Below, one piece after another: positions 36,101-48,390 of a stretch of DNA of 64,000 bases; positions within the stretch are counted from its first letter, which is position 1, and each line of letters starts with the position of its first letter. The position numbers and the translations under genes were made by a program. This stretch comes from Sipunculus nudus (Eukaryota; Annelida; Sipuncula; Golfingiida; Sipunculidae). The notes beneath the pieces are model-generated. The model was given only the letters and a program-made list of their open reading frames with translations, ran no database searches and was not told the DNA's origin. The stretch is from contig CM049316.1 of the NCBI GenBank assembly GCA_026874595.1, forward strand, positions 2,618,339-2,682,338, read 5' to 3'.

Positions 36101-38497
36101 GTATACGCAGATTCGTACCTTACACTTCCAGGCACCGAAACAAAAAAATCCATGATATTCCATTCAATAGCTCATCTGCTATCTGCCATTTAGTTAGAGA
36201 CAAAGGTGTCTGTACCAAGCAGGTATGATTTCAGCCTGCCAGAGGATAAAACCAACACCTGAAAAACAAGCTGTAAAAAAAAATTGATTCCTGGTCATGC
36301 CATCTCCCCTTCCATCAGTAAATGGTAGACAGAACTGAAATGCAAGTGTTTGTATTCCAGGAGAAAATAGATTAGCGTCAATCCCGGATTTAAACCCATG
36401 TCAGTGGCCCACAAGTCCATGTGTGTTTTTTTTATATTTTTTGTGGAGGTAACCTCCATTTTTTATGCTAGCTGAACAAAGTATACGTACAGAATTCCAT
36501 TCCGGATTCGGACATGTGATAATGCAGTACCACACGCTTCCTCTCATTATATATCCTGGTGTTAACCAGGACCCGTGACTACTAAATCGACAAGTCCATG
36601 TTTGTTTTTTTAATTATATTAAGTGTATGTACATCTGCAGAATTCCATTTCGGTTTCGGACATGTGACACGCTTCCTATCATTTAATAATATACTGGTGT
36701 TAACCAGGCCCCATGACACTCTACACCAACGTGACCTGGGTGTGTAATCATCAACTTTGCTGGTTACACCGCCGAGATACCCCAAGAGGGCGCATTCGTT
36801 TGTGCGTGAAACACGCCCGTTTGGTACGGCCACCCCATTTAGGCTGCATAGCGCTTATCCTGGGTTGGGGCAACAACTCACCGCCTCAGTGAAGATTCGA
36901 ATCCACGATCTACCCGCGTTTAGTCCTCTGCTCTTTCCCTCAGCAACAGAAGCCGGTCACAAGTCCAGTGTTCAAACTGCTTCAACAGTAAAGAAGGATT
37001 CAATGGTGACATAGTTGGAGTCACCTTTATATGCACCCCTTTCACACATCCTCTTAAATTGTTTTATTTCAGGAGTAGGTTGATTAATTAATTTTCCCTA
37101 CAGTCATACTTTTGGTAACCAGGTGGCGGTATTACTCAATCCACCGTTCCTCGGACGCCGTAGGCGTTATCCCAGATAACATCAAAATCACTTAACTTAC
37201 AAGAATTTATCAATCCATCCATGTACGTCCTGAGAAAGTTTTCAATTTATGATTATTTTTACAAAGAAAAGACCGGTTTTTTTTGGGGGGGGGGGCTTAT
37301 ACAATTATATTGTTCAAATTTTTAACTCCTTCACTCGAAGAATATAGATCACAGGGATCTCATATCAGATCTACTGGCAGATTGCATGAGGTCTTGTCCT
37401 CAATATGAAAATAACTTGCTAATCAATTTTTAAGCCAGTATGGTCTCGAACCTGGTCTTAGCAGCAAATCATCCAGATCAGGAATCTAGATTCTGACATT
37501 CACAGTGTAACAAAAAATGAATTGTGATTCATACCTTGCTGCCAAGATATCAGAATGGCGAGGGTCTTGTTTAATCATGCTTTGCTTTCAACTTGTTCCT
37601 CACCTTAACAGTTGTCCTTTAATCTTTCCTCAAACCAAGCGATTATTTACCTATTAATAAAGATAATTAATACCGTTTAATTTATTGAAAAATATTCAGT
37701 TTACGTTCAGTTTCACATACCAACATACCTGAGTCCTGAAAATTCCAAACCGGTTTATTATTGTAGAATTTCCTTTCTTTCCATTGCTTCATTGCTGGGG
37801 TTATTTTTGTTTATTGATAAATAACCAACTCACAGTTTCTATAAATAGAAAATCAGGAACAATGTGTCATATCATTATTTATCATTCTTTTAAGAATTGT
37901 AAATAACAGTGGTACACTGGCTGAGCTGACGTAGAAACGATACAATTATTATTCATTTTCCTGCTTTCTTCATTTTTATCGAAAGTAGTTCAAAGAGAAC
38001 CAGTTGGTTTAATACTCAATGTATAATTGTCTGCTTCTCGCATTAAACTCTTACGCTCGTTCTATGTGCCATGTATAGTTTTTTCTGTACATTTTCTATT
38101 GCTGATACCAGGAGAACAAATTATCCTGTTAAATGTTTCTCAGTAAAAAGTAACCATGATCATTTTTTAAATACCTATGTAAGTAGGTTTATAGCAGCAA
38201 AAGCTTGAAGTCATTTTCTCCAGAAGTAAGTAAGTTGAGTTGTAAGTTGAGACTATACAATGCGCATATTTATTGCATATTGTTTAGGGTCGAACAAGCG
38301 TGCGTCACATTTTTTTTTATTCCATGGGAACAGGTAAGCCAGGAAATCAGAAGGAACACAAGTCATCATCGGTACGGGTCACTAGTTGAAAGGGAAATGT
38401 ATGTTCTATCTCTTCAGTATAGACCTTTTCCACAAGACTGTGACTAACTGTCGTCTGTTGTTTTAAGTTCCAGTGTCCCGGCGTTTATTATTAAGTG
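36101..38497. other. Unassigned stretch between Q and R segments
   Basis: Contains a local direct duplication (36412-36717, listed separately), a G11 run at 37285-37295 and otherwise AT-rich sequence. Given its position it may be the missing 5' interior (gag/protease) of the Q element on the minus strand, but I found no protein block to support that. An 85-codon plus frame at 36757-37014 has no recognisable domain. Confidence 0.4.
36412..36717. repeat. Local tandem duplication, ~179-bp offset
   Basis: CAAGTCCATGT begins at 36412 and again at 36591. Both copies then share a T-run, CAGAATTCCAT(T/T)(C/T)CGG, CGGACATGTGA, CACGCTTCCT and CTGGTGTTAACCAGG. The second copy is shorter. Confidence 0.85.
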
Positions 38498-41460
38498 AAA
38501 CGAGATTCGTACTGGAGACTTTGGTTGGATGGTTGACTTTAATCATAAATTTAATTTTGATTTTATTCTTTTAGGTATAGCAAATTAGATATTTTTGTCG
38601 AAATAACGCACTCGAACACTTAGTGTCGGTCGATCCCAAGAGACGTAGCTAGTGGGGTGGAAGAGATCATTCACCACTCACATATGCCATACCCCCCCCC
38701 CCCCCCATTACACCGAAGCTCTTCCAATTGAATACAAATATTTGTGGTTTAGGCGAGAAAGAAAACATGCCTCTGTCTTGTTATTACACGACTTACAGTC
38801 CTTCATAATTCCATTTATAGCCCTCTGTTTTTTTTTTCTTTTTTTCGCTTCCAAATCAACTGTTGGAAGAACCAACAATTTCGTGTTTCGGAATAATTGA
38901 AAATTTATCAGTCTTAATATGATTTGTGTGAATTCACCTCTTCACTACTTTCTTACTCCAATCGCAGAATCATTTTTAACTAAATAATATGATTAATTTT
39001 CCTTTAGCTAATTATATATTTTCAACATTTCAAAGCAAAATACAGAAATATACATATAAGAAAGAAACTGCTCGTTTTAGCATCAGTGCTGCCCCCTTTT
39101 AATTATTATGGAGACATATTTTACTGCAGATAGGCAGTGTTCTCCTATTTTGATTCATACATTTTTGGCCATGGTGAACACTGTTTGATTAAACATTCCA
39201 AAAACAAATAACTGATATATAACTGACAGTTATATTAATATACATATGTATTACTCTGGAAAGTCAAATTTTTCAATTGTTTCTTCAAAACACGCCATTT
39301 TTTCTTTAAAATGTGCGGGGTTCCATGAATGTATGCAAACAAATAATTTACCCCTCATTTGTGTACACAAAGTTAAGGTTAAAATAATAAAGGTACCATC
39401 AATCATTTCTTTCCGGTTTTTTTTTCACAAAAGATTTTGAGCAAACCCAGCTTATAACACACTGTTCTTATTACAGATGGATATACAATAAATGGATTTG
39501 ATAAATTGAACACATTAAATTTTGCAAAACAGTTAGATTTGACAACAGATGTGTCGGGAAGTGTATATGGAGTAGAGAAAACACACAACAGAAGGTTAAA
39601 CAGAACAGATTGATTTAGCAACAAGATAAAAGTACAGAAAAATCAGCAGAAAATTCGGGGGGGGGGGGGGGAGAAGGACTGAAAAACAGACGGGTCATTA
39701 ATTCGATGGACTGATAACAGACGGGTTCCAAACATATGGAACTCACAATAGCAGGAAACAGAATGAATGGATTTAACGAGAGTGGAAACTGACAATTAAT
39801 GAACATTAAACAGACTGTCCCGTCATCTAATGCATACAGGAAAATGGATCTCTAACCAGATGGACAAAGAACAAATGGCGGATGCGTGGTTGTCAGGGAA
39901 AAGCTGATAGATGAGAAAAATATTGCTCAACAATATTTTATTAAACAAATGCAATCCCATTTTTTTTTTTTTGCAAATGATCATGCAACTGTAAGACAGA
40001 AAACCGGTGCACCTCATTCCTAGCATATGAGTGACAGGGCACAAAATAACACAAACATCAAACTATAAATAACGCATGCACGTCCACACGTACATATTTG
40101 TGTATATCCTTAGCAAAACACAGTTGCATTCGTTAAATTTATTATTCTTTTTACATTGCTCTATGCAATTTGCAAATAGATACATGTGATAGAAAACACA
40201 AGTTTATGCTTGTAATTTCCTATTGTCCATAAATGGAGCGTTTCGTTTACAGATATAGATTATTTCCACTTTATACAATCGGATCGAAAAACTTCCGTAA
40301 AACATTAATATATGTAAAAAATTAAGGTCATTTCTAATAAAAACAGCACCATGTAACTTTATAGATTAGTTACATATTAGAAAATTTTCATTAATTTTTT
40401 AACTCGATGGTTATATTTTATAACGGTATCTTGTATTTAGTTTTCACTCACACTGTATGGATAACATCTTTACCATTAAAGGTTATATAACATGACGAAA
40501 AGCAGGGGCGTAGCCAGGGGGATGCCGCAGGGGGCCATGGCCACCCCCCCCCCCACCCCCCATGGGTCGCGTCCAGTATTTTTTTGAGATTTGGAATTTC
40601 ACTTACTTAAAAGATACGTAAAGCCTCACACTGTACTTTCGCCTAGTAGTTCACTTTTGCACACCGTAATGTTTGTCTGTGTCAGAATGAAAGAATACAT
40701 ACATATATATTGACATTTTATGGACATTTACGGAAAATAAATAAAATCTATATTTACATACACTATAACTTATAACGTATAGTTATAATAATAATGTATA
40801 TATATATACATATACACATATGTATGTAACACTTAGATTTCATCCCACCCATACATATAATATTCTCGAATTTCTCGAATTTTTCCACTGATCATGTCCC
40901 CCTGCCCCCCCCCCCCCCCCCCCCCTTTCAATCCTGGCTACGCCCCTGGAAAAAGATACGTAAAGGCTCACATCATTTTTACCAGGACCCAGAACCAGAT
41001 ACGCCCTTAACATTCAATATCCAAAAGTTAGATTCTTACCTATATGGCCCAGCCTCCATATCATCATATTTAATTTAATTGAGAACTGTTGACATTTTTC
41101 CTGGATAATGTACAAAGTTGATCACCTGAGCGGGCCTGCGTGTCTTCTGATCTTTCGCCTAGTAGTTCACTTATGCACACCATAATGTTTGTCTGTGTCA
41201 GAAAGAAAGAATACATACATATATATTGACATTTTATGGACATTTATGGACATTTACAAGAAGTGCTGATGAGATCTTTACAGTGATTATAATGGGTTAT
41301 TCATGGTTGGTTTCCGACAGAGTTAGGCTTGACAAACTGGCAGAGCATTCCGAGATTTTCCACGTTTGAATGACCAGACCATAAGAGAAAGCCGAGGAAT
41401 TGCTAGGAGGAAATTGCTGAGTATCGAAGTTTTATTTAACTTTTAAAAATTATATGTTAA
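38498..41460. repeat. Large dispersed repeat, R segment, longest copy
   Basis: Matches 59150-61460 (anchors AAACCCAGCTTATA, TTGACAACAGAT, GTGTATATGGAGTAGAG, AGACGGGTCATTAATTCGAT and GAGAACTGTTGACAT), 51800-53700 in part, and 23418-24060 at its left end. It is interrupted by the inverted-repeat element at 40503-40948. No conserved frame is seen between copies. Confidence 0.88.
40503..40948. mobile_element. 446-bp TIR element, hAT-like, nested in R
   Basis: Perfect 16-bp terminal inverted repeats: CAGGGGCGTAGCCAGG at 40503-40518 and CCTGGCTACGCCCCTG at 40933-40948. The flanks (ACGAAAAG left, GAAAAAGA right) resemble an imperfect 7-8 bp target duplication. The related R copy has the uninterrupted site ATGACGAAAAAGATAC near 60867-60882. 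CAGGGGCGTAGCC-type ends and ~8-bp duplications suggest a non-autonomous hAT-type element. The interior contains a C21 run (40905-40925) and a deleted copy of R sequence (40609-40731), which is unusual. Confidence 0.85.
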
Positions 41461-41493
41461 TATACACTTGAATTTCTCTGGAGAGACGTTCAC

Positions 41494-41509
41494 ACACACA
41501 CACATACAA

Positions 41510-41562
<53 letters not shown>
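41494..41562. repeat. (CA)n-(TA)n microsatellite
   Basis: CA repeats followed directly by TA repeats, at the junction between R and a P fragment. Confidence 0.97.
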
Positions 41563-41566
<4 letters not shown>

Positions 41567-41720
41567 CAATTTTGCTACGTCCAATGGGGACTTATATTTC
41601 ATGTTTCAGATTTAAATTTTCTTCTATATGCTCATCTGGTTATTGACAAGGCGGACGAACCATGAGGTTGTCAACAGGAGTCCCAGCAAGGATTGGAGAT
41701 TGTCAGTTGGAGATATTACA
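41563..41720. repeat. P segment fragment
   Basis: Matches about 26436-26570 (blocks CTACGTCCAAT, TATATTTCAT, TTTTCTTCT(A/G)TATGCT and GAACCATGAGGTT). Here P follows R directly with S absent, another deletion state of the R-S-P family. Confidence 0.75.
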
Positions 41721-42716
41721 TGGTCAGTTCTTAACTGTCAATAATATATGTAACAGTAGTTGTCACACCGGGTTTGGTTAAGGACAATTACTGGGGTAGT
41801 GGGCCGCACATACAGATGATGTCTCTCAGTCTCAGTCACAAACACGAACCGAAGCACAACACAGAATGTGCTATACAGGTTTAATGTGCTGGAAAGAGAA
41901 AAACACATGACATTAAACTCTCCAGTTCAATGGTTGCCTGCCAATTCATATATACAATTAAAACGGCGACAAATGTACAATAGGAAACATACACAGAATA
42001 TACTCAGATATCATTCGCTAAGCCAAAGTGCGGCACTTACAATGTGTTTACACATTGAGAACATTATTACTGGATGACCACCTTTGTTCATTGATAAATC
42101 AAACTTCATGACCACATTTAGCAATATAGTATGTGTATGATAACATTACTGTTATTATGACAATATATTGACTGACCTACTCTGCTGAATATGACATTGA
42201 TACCCTAATTCAGCAAATACACTGAAAATTACGTACCTGGAAAGAGAAAAACACATGACATTGAACCCTCCAGTGTGTAATAGTTGCCGCCCAAGTGACG
42301 TTAATCGGGAAATTTGGCAGCAAAACCAGGTACACAATTTATATGCAAATGAACAATATTACTAATAATTCAATGTATCACAAAAACGTATAAGCACTGG
42401 ATAGTATTACCTATATTAAATATAACGCTTACCACTACACCATACATATAATTATACCTTGATATTGCGGACAAATCATAAATTGACGGAAATTAATTAT
42501 CGGGTCAAAAGTGACAACCCAGGTGCTTTGCTCCGAGTGGGATTACAGCTTTGGCGCGCTGCTGACAAATAATGCCACAGTGTGTTCACTCTTGCACGTA
42601 CACAGACCACAACAAATAAATAACAACCGAAACTGACGGTCACATTTTCCCCCTCCCGAGGAAATGTCCCGATTTTCAATACGATATAAAATCGTATCAT
42701 CTAACTATATTACATG

Positions 42717-42763
<47 letters not shown>

Positions 42764-43267
42764 ATACATCAATTCGATGGAGACAGCATCAACTAACCCA
42801 GGCAATTTTATCTGCAAGTCACTTATCTCATAACATCGCTCACATGATAGGTGCCTGCATATAAAAATATGTACAAACCACCACAATACAAATACATTAC
42901 AATATCAAATAATCCTAGGTCTTCTCAAGCATACGACAGTGTGCCATGACCGTTTGACATATAAATGATGATATCACAAATTATATCAATACTTCTGCAA
43001 TTTCAACATCATATGGTCAAGTAGGCTCACGTTGTTTAGTTATAAATTATCATATGTTTATCATATCTCTGATGATAGGTATTTCATGATATTAGACATG
43101 TGATATGAACATATAAATAAAATCAATATATCATAGGGCCTATCTTATATAATATACTGTTTTATTCTTTACTGTTTTTTTTTCAGAAACCTAAGTAAAT
43201 ACATATGTCAGATATTGTTATGTCATTAAAGGGGAAAGGGCGTCTATTAGCTTCTTCTTTATATTGA
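41721..43267. other. Flank of the gypsy element, possibly its 3' LTR region
   Basis: Holds a dispersed pair, GGAAAGAGAAAAACACATGACATT-like at about 41890 and 42238, and a (TA)n tract at 42722-42753. On the minus strand a purine tract (GGGAGGGGGAAAA, 42643-42656 region) is followed by TGTGACCG, which looks like a polypurine tract plus LTR start. However, I found no match to the candidate 5' LTR at 50532-51050, so no LTR pair is established. Confidence 0.35.
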
Positions 43268-45241
43268 CTATTCCGTTTTGAATGATAGAAGGCTCTTGGG
43301 ATTCTTGTTTTGGTGAGTAACAGGTTTGTTGATGGGAACAAGGATCATACCACATTGGGGTCTTTCTGGTACGGTTTGAACGTCTTGGCATACTGGGAAC
43401 AGACTGGTCTGAAGTAGGTCTGCCGGCTCATCCACGATTTTGTCAGTATCAACTGGTTCTTCTGTATCAGGGGTATTACCAATCTCCAAAGCATCCCCCG
43501 AAACTTCAGGTCCTTCATTTTTCATTGACTTTGGTGTCCTATCAGTCAGCTCATGGCCATCATTTGAAACCGGCGTTGCCTCAATTGCTGAATGTCGTCT
43601 TGGGGTCGGTTTTGGCTTTTCCGGGAGGTTGGAAATCGCTGGGGACACGGTTTTCTTCTAGGTTTTGGCTGTGGTATGAGAATGACGGTTTCCACCTCCG
43701 AATCTTCTTCCTTAGAGCTAAGAGTGTCATCATCCCTTCCGGTTTATTCCGAACGTTTCGGCGTTGGTGTAACTGTCTGATTCTTGGTATCCTGTGTGTC
43801 ATGCTGCGTGTTATTCCCTGAAACAACCGGAGACAAAAATCTGATCGGAAGAAGCAGATTGATTTTCGTGGTCCAGCCCCATCCTCGGTCTCAAGTTCGT
43901 AAACCGGGACGTCTCTGTTTATCTGACGCACGATTTTATAGACGGTTTCTTGCCATCTATCGCAGAGTTTCTGATTTCCTTTAACGGCGAGATTACGAAT
44001 AAGCACCCTGTCTCCTTGCTGTAGTGCGGCGCCTCTACTACGAAGATCGTTGTTCCGTTTCTGGCGTTGTTGAGCTTTGTTAATATTCTTTTATGCCAAT
44101 TCATAGGCAAATCTTAGGCGTTTCCGCAGATTCTCGACATATCCTTGTTGTTCCACGCCAATGCCAAACGCCACATCGACCGGTAAACGTGAATATCTAC
44201 CGAACATCAGGTAAAATGGTTCATACCCGGTTGTCTCATTCGGAGTACAGTTGTACGCATGGACTATTGGAGCGATGTAGCTTTTCCAATCAGTTTTCTC
44301 TTCGGGTTTGGGGGCCGAGTATATCTAACAGCGTCCGATTAAAACGCTCATACTGGCCGTTCCCGCTGGGATGGTATGGTGATGTCCGGGACTTAGCAAT
44401 ACCAGCTATTTCAAATAAGTGTTTGATCGTGCTACGTTCAAATTGTCGACCTTGGTCACTATGTAACTTTGCTGGAAACCCATAGTGAATTACTAAGTTG
44501 TCGAAAAGTGTTTTAGCTGTCTTATAAGCCGTCTGATTCCGGGTAGGATAGGCTTGAGCGTATCGGGTAAAATTATCTGTTACCACTAACACATTCTCGT
44601 ATCCACCTCTCGACGTTTCAATAGAGAGAAAGTCCATACAAACCAGTTCCAGTGGCTGGCTCGTTTTGATGCTGACTAATGGTGCTTGTGGTTTCAGAAC
44701 TGTTTTGCGACGGACACATCTTCCACATTTGACTACATACTCTTCCACATAGACTACATACTCTCTCACGTCACTCAACGTTCCTGGCCAGAAGAATCTG
44801 CTTCTTAGAAGTTCCATGGTTCGATCACGTCATAGGTGGCCAACCTGGTCATGACATCTGGTTATTGCTTCCTTCCGGTGGGTGAACAGGAGTACTAATT
44901 GGAAAGTCAACTCATTGTTCTGCAGGCGCTGACGGTACAATACACCATTTCGTAAACACAGCTTCTTTCCTTGACACAAAAAACACGTCTGCCCCCAGTA
45001 TGGATCGTTGTAAGGTGTTGTAGTTGTGTTTCCTCCTAGCATGTCTATACAGCTCTTTATAACTGGATCTGTCAGTTGGAGATTCATCCAATCAGATACT
45101 AACCTTTGGTTTAGTTGTGTATTCTCCAGTGGAGGTACGGCATTCTCGGATAAAGATAAAACTTCAACAAATCCATTTGTTGGCATATCTGTATTCAAAA
45201 TGGCCGAAACGACTTGGTTCTTAGCCCTGCCTGGGCTTTAG
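43268..45241 (-). pseudogene. Integrase of the gypsy element, nearly intact core
   Basis: The N-terminal part (44830-45241) ends in the His pair of the H2C2 zinc domain (CHDQVGH). One TGA stop separates it in frame from the core at 44290-44817, whose first residues contain the Cys pair CGRC. Within that segment D62 (MDFLSIE), D121 (HSDQG) and E157 (GQYERFN) form the D,D-35-E triad with exactly 35 residues between the last two. A block PFYLMFGRYSRLPVD follows near 44190. The C-terminal domain (43919-44006 region, RDVPVYELETEDG) continues into a proline- and acid-rich tail ending at 43268. Frameshifts occur near 44290, 44090 and 43860. Not functional as it stands. Confidence 0.88.
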
Positions 45242-46195
45242 AGTATTTTCGTTTACTACTAAAATGCTTAAAACAAAACGTTGTTCCATGTACCAATAGA
45301 CGTAACTCAGTACCATCTCTTATCACTAACGCCCTGTAAAGTCCGTACGGTGAATCCCTGATATTTGCATATTAGGGCGTCACAAGGCTCCTGACGATTC
45401 CCTCGCATCTGCATATCAGGCCGTCACGCCTCCTGTGAATGGCATCGCTGCTATGTGGACGCTAGCAGCGGTCCTTATGGAAAAATATACAGCCGCTTGG
45501 TAACATTCGCAATGAAATCTACTCAGAAAGTCCATACATGGACATTCGTTTCCTATGATATATCTCTGCTGTCGAACACTACGGTCTATGGGCCAAATGA
45601 AAGTGCACTGTAGACACGTTTTTACGGTGTATCTGTTAGTGTTCAAATTACACTTGAAAGTCTTGACCCTGTGAAGTTGCCAACACGCTGATCGCCGTGA
45701 TCGTTTCAGTCAGCCGGTACATGACTGCGTTCGTGTCGTGTGGACCTGAATATCTCACGCTGATTGACTGAGCTTCAGATACATTTTCAAACCGGCCTGC
45801 CTTGAAAAACGATGGTCTGCTAAACGGTGTCACACTGACTCACTGAGGCTGAGGGTTATAACAGTGTTGAAAGTCTTGCCGTATTCAAAATAGCCTAGGA
45901 CCTTAAAATATTAAGACCGATTAAATAGGTATATAAATAGCAAACTAGAAGCCCACAACAGGCGGTTACTGGATAACCCATGTTTCTTTTGAAAAAAAGT
46001 TACTATAATTACTACGTCACTGGGGAAAGACTTTAGTTCAGCGAGGCGGTGATGTATGGCGCTTACTGTCCGGTACGGCCCAAGTTTACCAGTCGATGAA
46101 ATAAGAGGGTCAGAGAGTGGTAATTAGTTGTAGAAGAAACCGAGAGGTGGCGATACCGACACTATACATGCGATACAGTGAGGGACGATTGGTTT
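45242..46195. other. Unassigned insertion between RNase H and integrase
   Basis: In gypsy elements the RNase H end runs into the integrase zinc domain within a short linker. Here about 950 bp without recognisable pol sequence intervene. It contains a diverged direct repeat (TTTGCATATTAGGGCGTCAC near 45364 and a TCTGCATATCAGGCCGTCAC form near 45409). It is probably an inserted element, but I found no target duplication. Confidence 0.5.
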
Positions 46196-46199
46196 CTAT

Positions 46200-46616
46200 G
46201 TCAAAAGCAACAATTAAGAGCCATTTCATTGACTGGGCCAGTCTACTTGGTTCTCAATAACTTGACATCCTTGTGGCCAGTTTATGCGCGATAACGCGTC
46301 TGCATCGATATTTCGTCGGCCAGACCTGTAGATTTGATGGTGAAGTTATAGCTGGCCCTGCTGAAACCCATCGGTGACCTGTGGCATCCAACTTCGCTGA
46401 GAAAAGGATGTACGTCAAGGGATTATTGTCAGTTTTCACGGTGAAAGAATTTCCGTACAAATAGTCATGAAATTTCTCGGTGACGGCCCATTTTAGCGCC
46501 AAAAATTCCAATTTGTGAACAGGGTACCGTTTTTCTGCGTTTCTTAATCCTCGGCTGGCGAGAGCTAACTGCCGTTCGGTTCCATCCGGTTGTTTTTTAT
46601 ATAAGGCTGCCCCCAC
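46200..46616 (-). pseudogene. RNase H domain of the gypsy element
   Basis: RNase H degrades the RNA strand of the RNA:DNA hybrid. Visible blocks are ASRGLRNAEKRYPVHKLEFL (with the catalytic Glu in KLEFLALKWA) and FTVKTDNNPLTYIL (with a catalytic Asp). After a frameshift comes RRNIDADALSR, the conserved end of the domain in gypsy elements, near 46275-46320. The frame ends soon after, before a stretch without recognisable pol sequence. Confidence 0.85.
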
Positions 46617-46803
46617 TAGGACTCTCCACTAGAATCTACATGTACAAAGAACGGTTAAGTCAAAGCAAGCACAGGTGCAGATGTACCCAGTTCAATAAGC
46701 TGTTCAAAAGCTTTGTTGGTAACGATCTTTCCATCGAAAGCTGTTATCAGACTCAGGTGTTTTCTTGGTTCTCTTTCGCTTGGTACCGGCGCCTTGTGTC
46801 AAC

Positions 46804-47700
46804 TCATACAGTGGTTTGGCGAAAATCTATGAATCGTCGGTATAACCCAGGAAAACCTAGAAAACATTGGAGTTGTTTCACACTAGCTGGGACCGGCCAC
46901 TCCCTAACACATCGGATCTTATCTACATCGGGGGATACTCCTTCTTCGGAAACTTTGTGTCCTAGGTATCTAGTAGACTTCTGGAAGAAGATACATTTAA
47001 AAGACTTCAGCTTTAAGCCTGCATTCCATAAACGGTTGAAAACTGCCTCAAGTATCTCCAGGTTTTCCTCGTACGTCCGGCTGAAAACTACCATATCGTC
47101 AAAATACAGTTAGCACGAACTCAAGTGTAGATCTCCAATGCACTGTTCCATCAACCGCTGGAAAGTCGCTGGTGCATTTGTTAATCCGAAAGGCATACGC
47201 TGGCACCCAAAAAATCACGGTCACTGAGGTAAGTTGCCTTCAGTCTATGCATAATCTGAGAGTTCCGTCTTTTTTCTGACTAATACTACATTGGAGGTAT
47301 AGGGACAGTCTGATTTCCTTATCACTCCAAGATCTAATATCTCCCTCACATGTTTCCGGACTTCTTCCGGCATAGCAGGTGGTATCCTCCTATGTCTTTC
47401 TTTGAAAGATGAGTCATCTAGGAGTTTGATCTTGTGTTTCCCCAAATTTGTATGCCGAAGGTCTAGATCATGTAAGGAGAGCACATCACGCCATTTTGAT
47501 AGGAGTTGCTCTACTATTATCACCTGGTCTCGGTCTAGCTTAGATGAGAGTAGCTCATGGTAGGAATACGGAAATTCCGCCCTGGGAGAGTCTTGATTTT
47601 CTTTGTTTGAATCCACTGGTATCACTTCCACTTGTTGCATAGGTCTTACTCCTGCCTGGTATCGTGACGACCTTCTCAGAGTGGTTATTAATCTCAACAT
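46804..47700 (-). pseudogene. Reverse transcriptase of the gypsy element, internally deleted
   Basis: The N-terminal part (47245-47700) carries the fingers block ERHRRIPPAMPEEVRKHVRE and VIRKSDCPYTSNVVLVRKK. The palm then jumps to LPFGLTNAPATFQRLMEQCI on the far side of a gap, so the block with the first catalytic aspartate is missing. The catalytic motif YFDD is at 47095-47106, with a stop codon just before it, and the thumb/connection (FLGFPGLYRRFI) follows. The missing palm segment and the stop make it inactive. Confidence 0.85.
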
Positions 47701-47932
47701 ATACGTGTTGTGCTGATGTCGTTACTTCTAGTTTCTGCTACACTAGAGCTACAACCAGCCCACCTTGTAAAGTCCTTGCTCCCTCTGTGAGTACATTAAT
47801 CTGTTTACAGTATCCTCTTGCAGCATGTGTGAGACCCTTTACTAGTTGCCTGGTGTGTGGTTGTATGACAACAGGTTTTGTCGTTATCACAGATCCTAAT
47901 GCTCCTGATGGATGAGCTGTTCTCTGGTTCAC

Positions 47933-48330
47933 TCACAGATTACCAAAAGCTAGTTTCCATGGTTTCGGAACGTTGCTTGTCAATATGCTTTCGTCATTGC
48001 TGCTCAACTGCAATACTTTAGTGCCAATCAACACTGGGACTCGGCTCCGGGAAGGAGTTTCTGGTACAACCAAGGCCACAATGACACTATTTAGTTGTGG
48101 TAGTCCTTTTACCTTCAACTCCGTTTCAGTATAACCAAGGTACCCTAGTGACTGTCCATCTGCTCCCTCTAGTCTAATCAGCTCCTCCGGTGGCCAAACC
48201 TCCAGTCCCAGCTCGTTGCAGAAAGATACTCACAGATGGTACTAACCATTGACCCAGTGTCCAAGAGAGCTTTACAAGGCTGGTCATTTACAATTATATA
48301 CACTTCACTAGCTTGACCGATCAGTGTTTT
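47933..48330 (-). pseudogene. Aspartic protease region of the gypsy element
   Basis: On the minus strand VNDQPCKALLDTGSMVSTI contains the retropepsin active-site triad DTG, encoded at about 48253-48261. A frameshift follows shortly after. The sequence then continues in another phase through LGLEVWPPEELI to the open stretch ending at 47933. The protease would cleave the gag-pol polyprotein. The active site is intact but the frame is not. Confidence 0.75.
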
Positions 48331-48390
48331 TACATTTGGACTTTTTTTTACCCCAACGGTCCAGATTCTGTCCCACGAATTGGGCCGATC

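Noticed and set aside
36757-37014. tRNA-derived SINE
   Set aside because: GATTCGAATCC at about 36894 resembles a Pol III B box, but no matching A box at the right distance and no cloverleaf could be found.
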